DNA from: Coturnix japonica
Taxonomy: Eukaryota > Chordata > Aves > Galliformes > Phasianidae
Length of the DNA: 64,000 nucleotides
Reading direction: 5' to 3'
Assembly: GCF_001577835.2 (NCBI RefSeq)
Contig: NC_029521.1
Span: 26,754,917 to 26,818,916, forward strand
Both the position numbers and the translations under genes were made by a program. Below, piece by piece: positions 48,001 to 61,700 of this stretch (positions within the stretch are counted from its first letter, which is position 1; each line of letters begins with the position of its first letter). The notes beneath the pieces were generated by a model. It was given only the letters and a program-made list of their open reading frames with translations. It was not told the origin of the DNA and did no database searches.

Positions 48001-49550
48001 GTGCTGTTATGCCCTGTTGAATTTTGTTGTAGTATTTATTTTGCTCAGAAAGAGAAAACAAGTAATTAGCCAAGAAAGCTCACAGCTGCATTGCATACTC
48101 CCTTCTCTCCTATATATACACAGCCTATTGGTATATACAAAACTGGCATTAGTTAAATGTAAATAGATTATTTTCCTGTAAAATACTTTCAGTATTGAAT
48201 GGGGATGAAAGCAATAAGTTTCCTTGGGAATCCTCATTATTTAGGGTTTAAGTTTGGATTTGGGATTCTAAAGCCCTTTGTGTTTCCCTGCAGTGTGCAG
48301 TGTCTCCATCAATTTGGATTTTTTGTTACTTTGTTTTGCGCATTTATTCAGACTTGTCAGGAGATGGGGTGCAGTTTCTGGAATTGTAGCCAGCTCGTTG
48401 CTTACATTAAGGTTGGTGTTTCTAGATGGTGTGGCTGCAAAACCCCAACCTGAACTTTCTCGAACCTCAGTCAGAGGTATCTGATCCCCTGCTGCCTGAT
48501 GTTATGGAAGTCCTGAAATCATAGATCTGAGATGAGTTTTATCTTCTTTTTGAAAAGAGAAGTACTATATCCAGGAATGAAAAAGACGTTTTTCCTACCC
48601 AAAATTACCAGAAGAAACCTTTCTTTGTGTAGATGCTTGGCAGTAGCTGCAGTCCCACCACGTACCAAACCTCTGTGCACTGCACAGCTACATCTCTGCT
48701 GTGCTTTGCTTCAGCACCAACCCCTTATTTTGGCTTCAGACTCTTCCTTGGAGTAGCCTGGGAGCCTCTGTGTGTCACAACTTTCTGCTCATATCATCCC
48801 AGCTCAGTTCCAGCTTCTTTTGTTGTTATCATCTCCCATTTTGACTTCTTGCCACAACATTCTCTATAGCATGTGCACCTCTCATCAAACCAAAATAGCT
48901 GCCCACTTGCAGAGCTGGCTGTGCACCAGGCTTCAGTCATGTGCAGTCACAACTACACTGTTGTCTGCTACTCTTGGTGTAAAATCACAGGCCGTGTCCT
49001 TTCGACACCAGCAGTTACTGCCCGGTGTATGGCTGTGACAAGTAGCAAGTGGCACAGTGCAGTTCCTGATGGGGATGCCTGACGTTCCAGGCCTAGCAGG
49101 ATAACATCTTCACATGGTGCTCTGTGTTCTGCACGGCCTTGAACAACATTCACATAAGCTCTCTGCATTTTATTTTAAAAGGGTGGAAAGGTGATTTGTC
49201 TTTAGATAAGACAGAACAGATTGGCTTACATAAACTGCATGAAATGTAGCAGTCCTACCCTTCAGTATGCTCACAGTAGGAACAATCTAATGAATTCCCC
49301 ATTCCCGTTCCTGTGGAGCAGCTCAGAAGAATGCAGTTTTCTAGCTGAGTGAAACGTGCTTCCTTTCTGCTTCTGTACCTTTTAACAGTCGCCTTTTTTG
49401 TTCAGCTAGTCCCTTATTATCAACAGGAGAGCACCCACTGATTTTAGTGGGGTTTGGACTTAGGGCCACGGGTGCTGGTGTCCCTGTCACTGCTGAGGTA
49501 ACAGTGTGATGGAGGGCTGGGACATACAACAGCTCAAAATCACAGGAGCA
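42091..49550 (+). other. GRK5: GRK5 intron 1, long spacer
   Basis: About 7.5 kb with no recognised exon, RNA gene or transposon. It is AT-rich with scattered T or A homopolymers (for example near 44795). Open frames are under 100 aa. Very old repeats could be present below what can be seen by eye. Confidence 0.5.
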
Positions 49551-49706
49551 ATCATGGAATCATTAAAGCTGGAAATGACCACTAAGATATCTATTCCAAC
49601 CACCAGCCCATCCCCGCCATGCCCACTAACCACATTCCTCAGTACCACATCTACGTACTTCTTGAACTCTTCCAGGGACAGTGATTCCACCACTTCCTTG
49701 GGCAAA
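49551..49706 (-). mobile_element. CR1 LINE 3' fragment
   Basis: The plus strand runs ATCATGGAATCATTAAAGCT, TTCCAACCACCAGCCCATCC, CATGCCCACTAACCACATTC and CTTCCAGGGACAGTGATTCC, the reverse complement of a CR1 3' region. The minus-strand frame reads KEVVESLSLEEFKKYVDVVL. Diverged and truncated. Confidence 0.85.
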
Positions 49707-52700
49707 TATAAAGGAGAGAAGCAGAAAGATGTGTCCTTTCCCTTTGAGCACCTTTGTAACATCTGTGCAGGTGGCTTAGGAAAAACTGACCCTGGCCACA
49801 GCAAACATCTTTCCCACTATCTAGCAGAAACACTGCCTTGGGACTTTTGCATGCAACAAGGAATTTCCTCTTCTGTCTGGCTTAATTTTAGGAGAGTGTT
49901 CATTGCTGGCAGTGGCTCTGTAAAATCTTCCTGGGGAGTTCGGTAGAAGTTGAGCTGAAATGGTAAATTCTGATGAAAATGAAGGGTAAAGCACCATGTA
50001 ATTCCCCATGAGACTCGTATTCTGCTGTTGCTCTGCCAGCATTCAGCTCAGACCAAGGCCCAGGTTTGGTGTTTTGAGGCTTGAGCAAATGCCATGGTCT
50101 CAGAAAGCTTTCTTTTCCCTGGTGTTATGAGCAGGAAGGGTGACTTGTAATGACAGGTTTTCAAGAAGTCTCCTTCCTAAATGCAGGGGCATCCACGCAG
50201 GAATCATTAAGCTGTCCCCCAGACTTGTTGTGTTGAATTGTGACAAATCTGAAAGGTGCCGGTGACTAAGTTAGATAAACTTTGAATTGCCTAATTGTTC
50301 TGTTTTTCAAACGCACCCTCACAGTTATGTTCAGCGCTTTAATAACAGTTTCCTTAGAGAGTTCAAATTGTTTTCTGTGTCACGATGCCAGAAAAAATAT
50401 CTTGTAGGAAAACAAAACAAATATGTAATTCTTAATGGGAAAGGTCACTTTTCTATCCCTTCCTCTTACCTGCTGGAAGCAGTTGTTTAGTTGCCTGTGG
50501 GGCCGTTTGGAACAGTGCCCCTCAAGCTTTACTGTCCATGTCTCACTTCTCACCTCGAGTATTTCACTTTCTTATCACTGCCCCTGTTGCCTTTGGGTGG
50601 GTGGGAGCAGCACAGGGAGGAGTGGCACTGGCCTCAGTGGGTCACGGTGCCGGCCCTGCAGCTGCGTCATCCTCTGCCCAGCTTATCTCGTTGGGCACCT
50701 GGCCAGGCTGCAGGACCTCGCACTTTGTTTTCTGTCCTCAGTGGGTCTGTGTCCCCACCAAAACTTTGGACCCAAAGCATGGCACACTGTCACGTAAGAA
50801 AAAACATCAGAGAGCTACTGGATCGGGGGTAAGATGGGGACACAGGCTGGTTCAGAGATCTGGGTATGTGTGCTTAGCATGCTGGGAGCAGGGCTGGAAC
50901 CTCATCAGATGGCCGGTTGTGCTGGGGGACAATCGGCGTCCCAGGGACACAATGGGAGGGGAACTACTTAGTCATATGCACACAGAGAGAGGAAGCCTCC
51001 ACTTGACAAAGTGGATATTTTTGCATGTAGTTATTTTCTTCCAGTTTTGCCTCTGCGTATCATCAGTAAGAGGAAGTGAAGTTCCAGAAAGGAATCCAAG
51101 TGGCTGATTTGTGAGTAAGCGCAGTGCCACTTTGCCTCCTTGCAGCTAGTTATGCTTACACTCAGAAATCTGCTGTCTCCTGTGCAATGGATGCTGCAGT
51201 GAAGTGGCTCTCTTGTGCTGGTGGCTGAAACCACTTGAAATTCCTGGGAGAGCTGATAGTTCCTTACCAGAAATCCGTCCTCTTCCTTTGCTGCAGGCTT
51301 TCTTGGGACCTTGCCTTGATAAACTCAGGCTCTTGTTTCTCTATCTCAGGTCCTGCACCTCTTCTCCCAGCTGTGTTGCCTCTTGTCTGCTCCTGGTGCA
51401 GCCTGGCCTGCCCAAAGCCTTCCTCTGTGCTTTGTGCCTCATGCAGTGCTTGATGCTGGGCCACAAATCCTCCTTAGTCCCACACAGGCATCTCTTTGGG
51501 GAACGTGACCTTTTATCTCATGCTACTCGATATGTTTGCAGTTAAAGAAAAGTGATGTTTTTCAGATTGCTACAAAAGACTGCAGAGCTTTAGGAGTTCT
51601 TGTAAATGTTTTATAAGAAATGCTGTTCTTGATTCTTTTGAGCACACCTGGGCTACATCTGGCTCTGCAGTGAAGGCTTAACTTGTTTTCCTTGAGTGCT
51701 TTACATTTTCACTATGTATATAATGGGGTCTGTTTGTGCATTGCATTAGGCACATAAGGACTGTAGGCAAGTGTCCTAGACCATACCATTAATCTCTGTA
51801 AGTCTGTTTGGTTTTTTTAAAGGCAATAGCTAAGATCAGATTGTTCAGAGGAAACTGTCGTGCTTTCACTGTTCCACAGTAAAACATCTGGGGGGGGGAG
51901 GGTTGTTTCGTCACATGAGCCGGGGTTCACGAGAGTGCCGAAGTCTGATGATTAGTGCTGACTTTTGATGTGTTTGACCCAAATATCCTCATGCACTTCC
52001 TAGTAATTTGCTGGAGATGTAGCTTGGTGCTGTGTTCTCTCTGAGAAGCTGAAGTGCTCCACCAAATGACCTGCAGTCACCTGGACAGCAGCTAGAGAAG
52101 CAGCTAACTCTATGAGAGGACAGACTGCTAGGAAGGGCTGGGGGCATATTTGTCCAAGGGAGGAGGGCTTTTACCAAGGTGCCATGGGTGCTGGGGCATT
52201 GGCCTTGATAAAAATCCTTGAAATGTGAATTCAAAATGCAGACGTTGTTAAAGAAATACGGAGCTGTTCCCAGTAACACAGATATATTCAAGATACAGAT
52301 ATTTTTAAAAAATTATTTTTTAAGTATCAGGAAATTAAACAGTATATGCTGCGGTGTCAGCCAAAGTTAACTCTACCTAATACTTTTGGCTTGGCCACCA
52401 GAGGTGGTAGCAAGCTGTCTGTGCAGTTAAATGCTGTTTTTATTTCATTTCATTTTAAACTTAAAGCCCTTTATGCAGATTAAACATTCTGGGACTTGTG
52501 CTTGTCTGTCACCCAGCAGTTTGGGCTGAGTGTGTGTAACCCGCCATTGAATACGTGTTACAGTTCTCCCTCTGTGCCTGCTCTGGAGCAGTTATAAATT
52601 TGTATATGGCTTCAGGACAGCCTGACTGCACAGCTGATCCCGGAGCTGAGCTTTGCCCTCCAGTGCTGTTGTTGGCTCTGGGCAGCAGCTGCTTGCAGAT

Positions 52701-55700
52701 GCCCCTCCATTGTTGTAAGCCACTAAGGGTGAAGCAGACCTGCAGTTCCAGTGCAATTGCAGTACCTGACAAGTAGCTGCTGGTGGCTGAGATCAGGGCT
52801 GTTTTGCTGCAGAGAATACAGTCCACAGGCTCTGCATGCCCACAGTGAGGTCCTCAAGGCACTCACCCCACCCCATGTGGTGCTACAGCTTGTTTGGTGC
52901 ACTTCCAGTAGCATTGAGGACAGATGCCAAATCCAGAGTGGGGATGCTTCTCCTGAACCCATTTCTGCCCATCTCCCTCCTGGGTACAGAGCAGCTGTAC
53001 TATCCGAGCAGAGCTTTGCTCTCTCTCTTCTCTCCCGGAGAGATAAACTCTCTAATGATACCTCTACAATTGCAGTAGTTTTTGTCAGTGGATGTGGCCA
53101 GGATTTAGGCTAAGCCCGCAGTGGTCAGGATGGCCCCGGGGGCACGGCCGTGGATTGAGCTGAGTGGCGGCGCTGTCTGCGCTGGGGATAAAGCCGGAGC
53201 ATCCATCACTCTGCAGCTCCTCCTGGAGGCAGCCGGCAGCAGAGCCATAACGGCTTGAAACCTTCGTTGCTCCAGCTGCAAACTGAGCACTACCTATGAA
53301 CTGGGACAGGCTGGGAGAAGACCTGTGTGAAAACAGGAGGTGGCTGTGGCTTCTGCATTGTTTGTTCCAACAAGAAGCAGGGGCAGAAGCTGATCAGTGG
53401 GCAGATTTCAGCTGTGCTCATCCCAGAGGAGCGAATGCAAAGCGCTGCTTTGAATTCCTAGAGCTGTGGATTTTGTGCATGGATATAGTATAAAAAGTTA
53501 CTTTAGTTCAGAGGAAAAATATTTGGGCCTGCTAGGCAAGGAATTGTTTTCTATTATCTGCATCTTGAGTAACAAATCCGCTCTGATAAATGTGGACAAT
53601 ACCATGTCCATTGTTGTTGGCACCCAAAAATAATAGATAAGTTGTCTTGGGCAGTTCTAGTGGATGATGTCCAAAGATGACAGGCTTTTGCTACTGATAA
53701 GTTCAAAGTAAATGTAGTTTTTTAGGTATATAGGAGAATTATTGTTACTTTTGGGTACTGAGTGTTCCTAGTCTAGTTACGTAAGAACAAACAGTGACGA
53801 AGTTGGCTTGGAGCCTTCTTCAGGGATTATTTGGATCACAAAGAGAGTTCCCTGCACTGAAAAAAGAGAAAACTGGATCGATTTCACACTTGAAGCCTTT
53901 CTCTATGAATGTCTGTAGCAACACCTGGCAGAGGTCCCACTATCATGAAATGAAGGCACCAAACTGTGTATCAGAAATACAAGACAAGCAGAGCAGCCAG
54001 GCAGGACATCACTGCAAGGAAATGGATGCCCCATTCATTCAGCCATACAGTGTGTTTTTCTTAGACATCCTGTGCCTCCTTCGGGGTTTTAAAATGAGCC
54101 ATAACAACTTGTTCCTGCAGACAAAGCCCAGTGCTCCTTGGTGCTTGCCAGGTCAAGCTCTTCATCTGTGTGCAGGCAGAGACCCTGCGCTGAACCCACT
54201 TATTGCAGCGGGAGTTTCACAAGTAAAGCCAGATAAAAAATTGCAGTGCTGTTAATGCATAAAAAGAGATGAAAAGTAAGTGAGCCGTGATGTGGGCTTT
54301 TTGATGAGCTAACTGTTCAGGCAGCTGGCGTTGTTGTGGTTTACCTGTGTCTTAGCTAGGTCTCCTCCAGGGAAATGGGAGGTGTGTGTAGGGCATAGGT
54401 TGGTGAGAGCTTGAGCTCTTTATCATGCCCAAGTCCATTGGGATCCTCCTGAGCCTGCAGCAGGGCACCTGGCACCGCTGCGTATTTCCCTGCTGATGGC
54501 AATGAACACTGATTCTGACTAGGATGGATACATGGTGAGACATCTTAGAAGCGACTTAAGGTCTTTATAGGAAAGCTTACACTTCCACAAAAGTAGCAAA
54601 AGTATTTACTCCTATACGCAGTTGTTGCTGAGATATGTTATTCAGCTTTGTGTACTTCCATTTTGCTGCTTACAATAATCACAGTTTATAGCTGTTTTTG
54701 TTGTTTATATCCTTCCAAGAAACAGGGCTGTTCTGTATTTGACAGTCATTCCCTTCACACTGGAGTTTATATGCTGCTTAATTTGAATTTAGTTCATTGT
54801 GCGTGATTGTCATTCCCTTCCACTCGGCAGTGGCGAGGTGCTGGGATATGAATGGAAGATGGCTTTGACTGCATAGATACAAGAATGGAAACTTCTGAAA
54901 GCAGCTGGCCAAAAGTGTTGGACTCGGGAGGTAGATTTCAGTGTGACAGCTTGAAAGTTCTCTTTGATACGTCAATAACAGTAATTAATTGGCAATTTTG
55001 CATCAGCCTTTGAACTTATTTAGGGTACAGATAATACTTTACCAGTCTATGCAAGCGCTACAGTATTTGTGGCCAGGCCTGGTATCCACAGCACCATCCT
55101 TCATTCCATTGATATGAATGTTTTCTGTGATTAACTGGCAGAGGGAGCCCTGGCCAGTTTGAGAGCTCCCTCCTGCTGTTTACTATCATTATAATAAGAT
55201 ATTTGACCCATACAGTGACAGCATTACTGCTGGGTCCAAACCAAAATCTTTGGATTCAAAATGCTCTGAATGAATTGGTCAGACACAAATTTAGTGGCTT
55301 GGCTCAAGCTCTGAGTGAAGTAAAACTGAACATATCTAGGATTAAAAATCCTTTAGAGATAGAAGTATTACGTTCTTTTGAAACAATTTTTCTTTTTTTT
55401 TAAAATCTCCATTGTTCACAGACTTTACAAATGTGCACAAATTTCTCTGCAGATTTCTTCCCAAATCCTTTCATATACATGGATTAGTTTCACAGACTTC
55501 TAATATACAGGAAGCCAAGATATTTCCCTTTGATTTTCAGCTATGCTTTCACCTAGGTGGTGAGAGAAAGAATTAACACAGCTGTAGACTTGATGCTTAT
55601 AGAATCAGAACCATTTTATGCGATGCATAGATATTTACATACTTGTATATGTTATGCTTGGAAAACATGCTTTGTGATATGGTCTTAATTTTCAATCTGT

Positions 55701-58700
55701 TTGATATTTGAAACTAAACATCATCAGTGTCCACCTAATGCTTTCACTTCAATACACACGATGCACACCAGGCCCTTCATGTCATGGAGAGCTTGCATTC
55801 ACCATGTTAGGTGAAGATGTTAAACACTACCAGAAGGACTTGAGAGCTCTGGGTTGAACTTCTTTGTTTTGGTACTGGTTTGTTTCTTGACAGATGGCAA
55901 ACTAATTTTCCTGATTGTTTATCTTGTTGATGACATAGCAGCAATGAGCTTCTGCCTTTCTAAAAGATCAGCTCCCAAGCATTTCTCCTAACCTTTCTGT
56001 TTACCCTTTTCATAAACACAGATTAAGAGGCCTCTCTGGAAAGTTGAGGAACTCAGTGCATGAACCTGCACAAAGGGGACATGTATGTGCCTCCAGCAGC
56101 TCCTTGGAGCCTCTGGCCCTGTGCTTGCAGCCCTGTGCCTTTGTTCTGGCCCTGCTGGAACAGCAGTAAGCCCAGCAGAGCGTCTTGTGAATACCCGTGG
56201 TTGGGAGAGACCGCAGAACTGCAGCTGATGGTCTGTGGGCTGGACCTTACCCACAGTGGGTGTTGGCTCTGTGCTGTTCCTTTATAGAGGATGGAGAGCA
56301 GGGGTTTGGGCACAGCAAACCCTCTTCTGCTCATTTGCAGCAACTGGAGTGGAGACCTGGCATGGGTAACTGGAAGAAACACAAAATATTCCTTGGGGGG
56401 GATCCATAGCTCAATTTTGAGCTTAGGATATTCTCCATATTCTTTACTGCTGTGTTTGTGAGATTCAGAACTTCATGAGGGCTGTCAGCTCTGAGACGTC
56501 ACTGCTAGTGCTGCTTGTAATGCTGAGCACAAGCTCTCCAGTTCTTTGGCATTACCAGGTAAAAAAAAAGATTGAAGTAAGGCAATAGAAAAGTTTGGAA
56601 CATTGTGTTGATAACGTGAGGGTAGTAGACATCCACAGGCACGCATTCCAGACATACCTTTACATGTCACGTCTGGGGAAAAAATGTATGCTTCTTAATG
56701 CATTCAGACCATAGGGTCTGAACCAAACAGCAAAAGATCAGTCAACTAATCTCCTAAAACGAATACCACAGTATTTCACATCATTTTGGGTATTTTTTTC
56801 TTAGATAGCTGTGCATACATAGCTTAACATTAAAAGGCTAAGGTAAATTATTTTCATCTGGAAGTGCCAGCTGCAATAAATACTTTATCCTTACAACTCA
56901 TGGAATGGAGGGCTTGGCATTTCTAAGACCCAGGCTGCTCCCTCACCTTGCTCACTGGGGTTCCCAGGATGCTGCCTGGGTTTTCCAGCATCTCCTTCTG
57001 CTTCCCTCTCTCCATCCCTGGTTCTGCTGAGGTTCCACACACCCGCCATGTCCCTCTATCATTCCCGGCCATTTTGTGTAGCTGGGCTGTCCATTTTTGG
57101 TTAAAAACAAGGACATGCCTCTTTTCTTCCTAAATATAGATTTTCTTAAGCATTTGGCTGGGCTGGATTAGTAGGTGCAATATCATGGCAGTCTCCTTTT
57201 GTATTATCTCCTGCTTGAAGGGATCCCTGTACTTTGGTTTGCATTCCCAGCTCAGAAGTGCAGCATTGGGATGGTATGAGCCGCAAGCCACCAATGTATC
57301 TATAATGTCATCCACATCATCTGGGGACCTGGCTTTCATCACTTTGAGCCTGGTGTCAAACTGGAAGGCTAATTAGCAATAACCCTAATTAATTCCTGGT
57401 ATCCTAGTTATGGGAATGGTTTGCCAGTGACCCTCTCTGAGGCTTTACAAGGCCATGCTCCCATGCCAGTGGTCTCTGGCTGACCTCCGCTTCCATCCCA
57501 GAGGTTATCTCGATACAGCTGTTCAGGGACACAACTGGCACCTACCTCATGAAGTTCCCTTCTCCCTCTCATTATCTGCAGGCCCTCAGAAACCTTCCAG
57601 CCAAATTACCCAGCTCTGTGCTGCAGGATGTACTGCATCGTGTGAGTGCGTGCTGTGCATATGTACTCATGGCTTCTGTTGATTTAGCTCCCTGCAGCTC
57701 CTCTCCAACGCTGCTTTATAACATCAGAAATATTTGCCTGTGTGTAATACCCACTCCTATTTGTCGTGTTTATTCTGTGGTCACAGTTGCAGGTAGGATC
57801 CAGGCTGTACCTACAGGAGTGCCTTTATGCATCTGTACGTGTTTAGAAGTGCACCCCGCTGTTTGTCTCTGTCCCCAGGTCTGCAGCGTGAGCCCTGTTA
57901 CAGCACAGCCCAGCCATTCGCAATCCAGGCTCTTATTCTTCCTTCAGAGTGGGAACAAAATGCCCAGCTCCTTTTTCCAAGCCACTCTCACATCTCGCCA
58001 CGTGTGAATGCTTTGCTGTTCTTAATGAACTTCCTCTCCAACTCCGGGCAGTGGGGACTTTTCAGTGTTTTTTCAAAGAAAAAAGAGTGGGAGGAAGATA
58101 TTCAAGTTGTGCAGAGTGAGGCTGTGATGGTGCTATTAAACTCTTATTTGTGCTTTCTTCTGCTTCACCCTTGGAAAACGAGAATGTGCGGGTGGAAAAA
58201 ACAGTGGTTGAGCGGCAACGCCTTTGTGCAAGCGCATGACAGCTTTTTGCTCAAGTGTGGATGCAATGTGATTTTGGCTGTGGTTAAGCTGTTAGGTGTG
58301 AGTAGTTTGGCTGTCATGAACCCACACTGCATAAAGGACTTCTGGCCTGGGGTTCATTCTATTACTACCAGGCTTCAATGAAAGTAAATATGTGAAGCAC
58401 TGAATAACCTGAGGGAAAGAAGGAGGGTGAAAATTGTAGGGGCAAAGGCTGAGCATGAAGAGTTATATGTGTTGGTAATGAGTAATTTAGAACATCTGCA
58501 GAGCTTTTATTTTTTAGTGTTTTCCATTTCTGTGTTTTGTGGCAGAGCCTTTTTAAAAAGAGCTGAAGGCGATGTTGTATCCAGCAATGGGTGAATTTAA
58601 AGGCTTGGATGCATTTCATTTAGGTCAGCACCGAGGTCCAGCACGAGAAATATGAATCCAGATTTTGCTTGAATAATCTCAATTTGCCACGTCTGTGCAT

Positions 58701-61700
58701 GCAAGGGAGCTCCTCACACATCACCTCCTCCAGAAAGACTCTACACCAGGGTGTGTGCATACAGCTCATGGGCATTTATCCTAACCTTTCTGTTTACCCC
58801 ACTTTCATTCCCTTTGTCAGTGTTACGTGGCAGCTCTGGTGCTGGCTGCTGCTCTGCCCTGCAGAGGAACCGCAGTTATCAACATGGATGCTACTTACGC
58901 CAGCTGCTGCATGCTCTGCCTTTCAGCGTGGGCAGTGCTTTGGTGAGCAGGGATCCCAGCTCTAGTCCCTCTGCTGACATTTCAACCCACCAGCCCCCCC
59001 AGCACAGAAATGCCTGTAGCACTTACAGCGTCTTTTCCATCCAGGAGTGCTTGGGGATCTTAAGAAAGCTGTATTTAGAAAATAATCCTCTGCTTGCAGA
59101 AATAGATCTTCAAACCATTCTGGAGCACAGTAGATCCCCATTTCTTGAGACCTGTTCAAAATTCAGCTTTTGATTTTGTTGGAAGAGCTGATCCATGTTA
59201 GAAATTAGAGCATTTCACTCTTTTGCTGACATCTTTCAAGGGAGGAAAAATTTCTTCTTCCACTTCCTCAGTTTAATCAGAAGGCTGAGAATAGGTATGT
59301 GGGGATTGCAGCCTTATTTATTTTTTCCCTGTTAGGAAATGACTCACAGTAAAGGACAGCACTGTCTCCAATCAGAGGGAGTGGGAGCTTGTGCGTGCCA
59401 AGAACTTGTCTGCTGATTGTGACTCTTGAGGGCACCATCTTACAGCTGTGCTCTGCACCTTACACTGTCTCAGGGGCTGCTTACCAGGTTTACACCCTAA
59501 TTGATTTCCATCCCAGTCAGCTGGAAAGAGCATTTCGCTCTTTGCCAGGGAGGAGGCCCTGGGAGACCCAACCACTTCAGCACTGTCCAGCATTGCCTCC
59601 ATCAGATGCATCAGAGAAGCATCTGCTGGCAAAAGTACACACAGAACCGCCCATCACAGCTCTGCATTTCAGCTGCCACTTACACACTGTGCTGATAGAG
59701 TCACATGTGTGGTCCAGGCCAGAGTGAAAGATGTCTGAAAGGTCCTTTCTGCTCCCTGGGGCACTCTGGGTGCTCTGCTCCGTGCTAGTGCCCCTCAGCT
59801 GGGTCTTTAAGTGCCGATACATTCAGTGTAGCCCTTAAGGCGCATCCTTAAATACTGTCTTAAGATGCTAAATGTTATAATTGAGTGTACAGATTAACTC
59901 TGGTGGTTTATTTGTTGCTTGGGACTTTTGCCTCAACGCTGTGGTCATTTTTTGTTACATTGATCTCTCATCAGTGCTGAAAATTAATTGTTTTTAAGAG
60001 CAGAATGAATGTTATCACGGAAACGATCCCTTTTTGCATAAAGAGGTATAACTGGCTCTAATTCTAGGGAAAAGTTATGCTGGCTTTGAGGGAAAAGTAA
60101 TTACAAATAACTGTGTGTGAAGCCAATGAGATTGGCTTGATCTGGAGGCAAATGTATCTTATTCCCTTGATCTGACAGTTGCCTGGCAGTGAGAGAAGGA
60201 AAAGAAAGTCACTGGGGGGTTTTTCCATCGATGTGAGGTGGGAAATGCACATTCTACTTCTGAGATGGAAAATGAACAAATAAGTCTGCTGGGCAGCGTG
60301 ACAATTACACTCGCATTCTTTTCTTGAGAAACTACACACAGCCAGGATATTGTTGGTTTCCGGCGATACGATTATCACAGGCTCTGCCCGAATCCCCTCT
60401 GGATCTCACATGCATGTTTACACAAGCAACGCGTTACTAAATTATGAATGTTTTTATTTTGCATCGTGTGTTCATCATAGCTGTCACTCCAAAATCTAAA
60501 CAAAACTGGAGCCCTGCTGTCCTGCTGCTGTGGAAAAGCATAAGAATAAACTGTTTATGACCGAATAGTTTACAGAATAAGGCATTAAAAAAAAAAGGTG
60601 GAGGAGATGGATAGGGTTTGTTCAAGCATCCGTACATCTGCATTATTTACATGTGAGCTTTGTTTGCATGCAGGAGGGACAGATTAGCTCTCTAAAATCA
60701 CCTTTTTTTCCATTTTTTTTCTTTAATTTTGCAATTTTTTCTTCATCTAAACTGACAGGACAAGGTGAGACGTCATAATCTCTTCTACTCAAACCCAAAG
60801 GCATTACCTGCCATTCTTGTTTTAGAGCATAGCTTCTTCCTCACTCCTTACCCAGCAGGGCTGTGGTTGTATCCCCCCAGCATAGGCATTTTCAGACCAT
60901 GAAAATGCTTCCACAAAGTGACCTAAGCCATGCATGGCTTGGGGCAATTCAGCTAATTGCCATCTTCTGAGGCTTTACTTCCTCTTATAAAGAACATGGC
61001 TATGGTCATGATGTAAAATAACAGCTTGAACAAATGCTTCTGAAGCTTCTGATGTACTGAATAATCCATGTAGAAGTACACCTAAGGAAGATACAAGTTT
61101 TCAGAAATTGGGGTAATTCATCTGGGATCCTTCCTTACACATCCCAGCTCCAGCACAGCCTAAGCCAGCATCTCTCTGACAGACCTGTCAGTGTACGTGG
61201 AGTGGTGGTGGTGTTATTTTCTAGCTGCACTGATCCTCCTGCTAATGCAGTTCTTGGAGGTAATGGGGTGGGCTGGGCTCAGTGGGAATATTAGAGGAAA
61301 TGGTGGAAAATCTTTGCAGAAATACGGTTCTTGTACTACATTTAGACTGAGGCTACTACCTGATACCTTCTTGCAGAAGAGCCATCTACAGGCAGGGGGA
61401 TTTTGATTGAACTTCTAAGTGCTTGGGTTTTATCCCTTTTTTATGCTCTAATAGTTCCTCCAGCTTCTCATGTCTATGCAGAATATATAAAGCTCCAGAG
61501 AGTGTGTTGAAGTCACCCAGGTTAAGAGGCCAGACCATTAACTGCATTCTGTAAGTGTTTTGTGACAGCTTTTTGCTTTCACCCGCTCTCATCCTCAAAT
61601 TAGAAAGCCTGGAAAAGCCTTTCTGCAGTGCTGTGACTAGCCCTTGCTGCTGCAGTCACATCATGCCCAAACTCTATTACCTGCCTGATGGTAGTCTATC

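Noticed and set aside
50538-51107. 189-aa ORF in GRK5 intron 1
   Set aside because: No recognisable domain, overlapping alternative ORFs on the same strand, no splice or promoter context. Probably chance.
53794-54255. 153-aa ORF in GRK5 intron 1
   Set aside because: No domain or homology recognised. It lies in ordinary intron sequence.
57827-58381. 184-aa ORF in GRK5 intron 1
   Set aside because: Low resemblance to any protein and no supporting context. Treated as chance.
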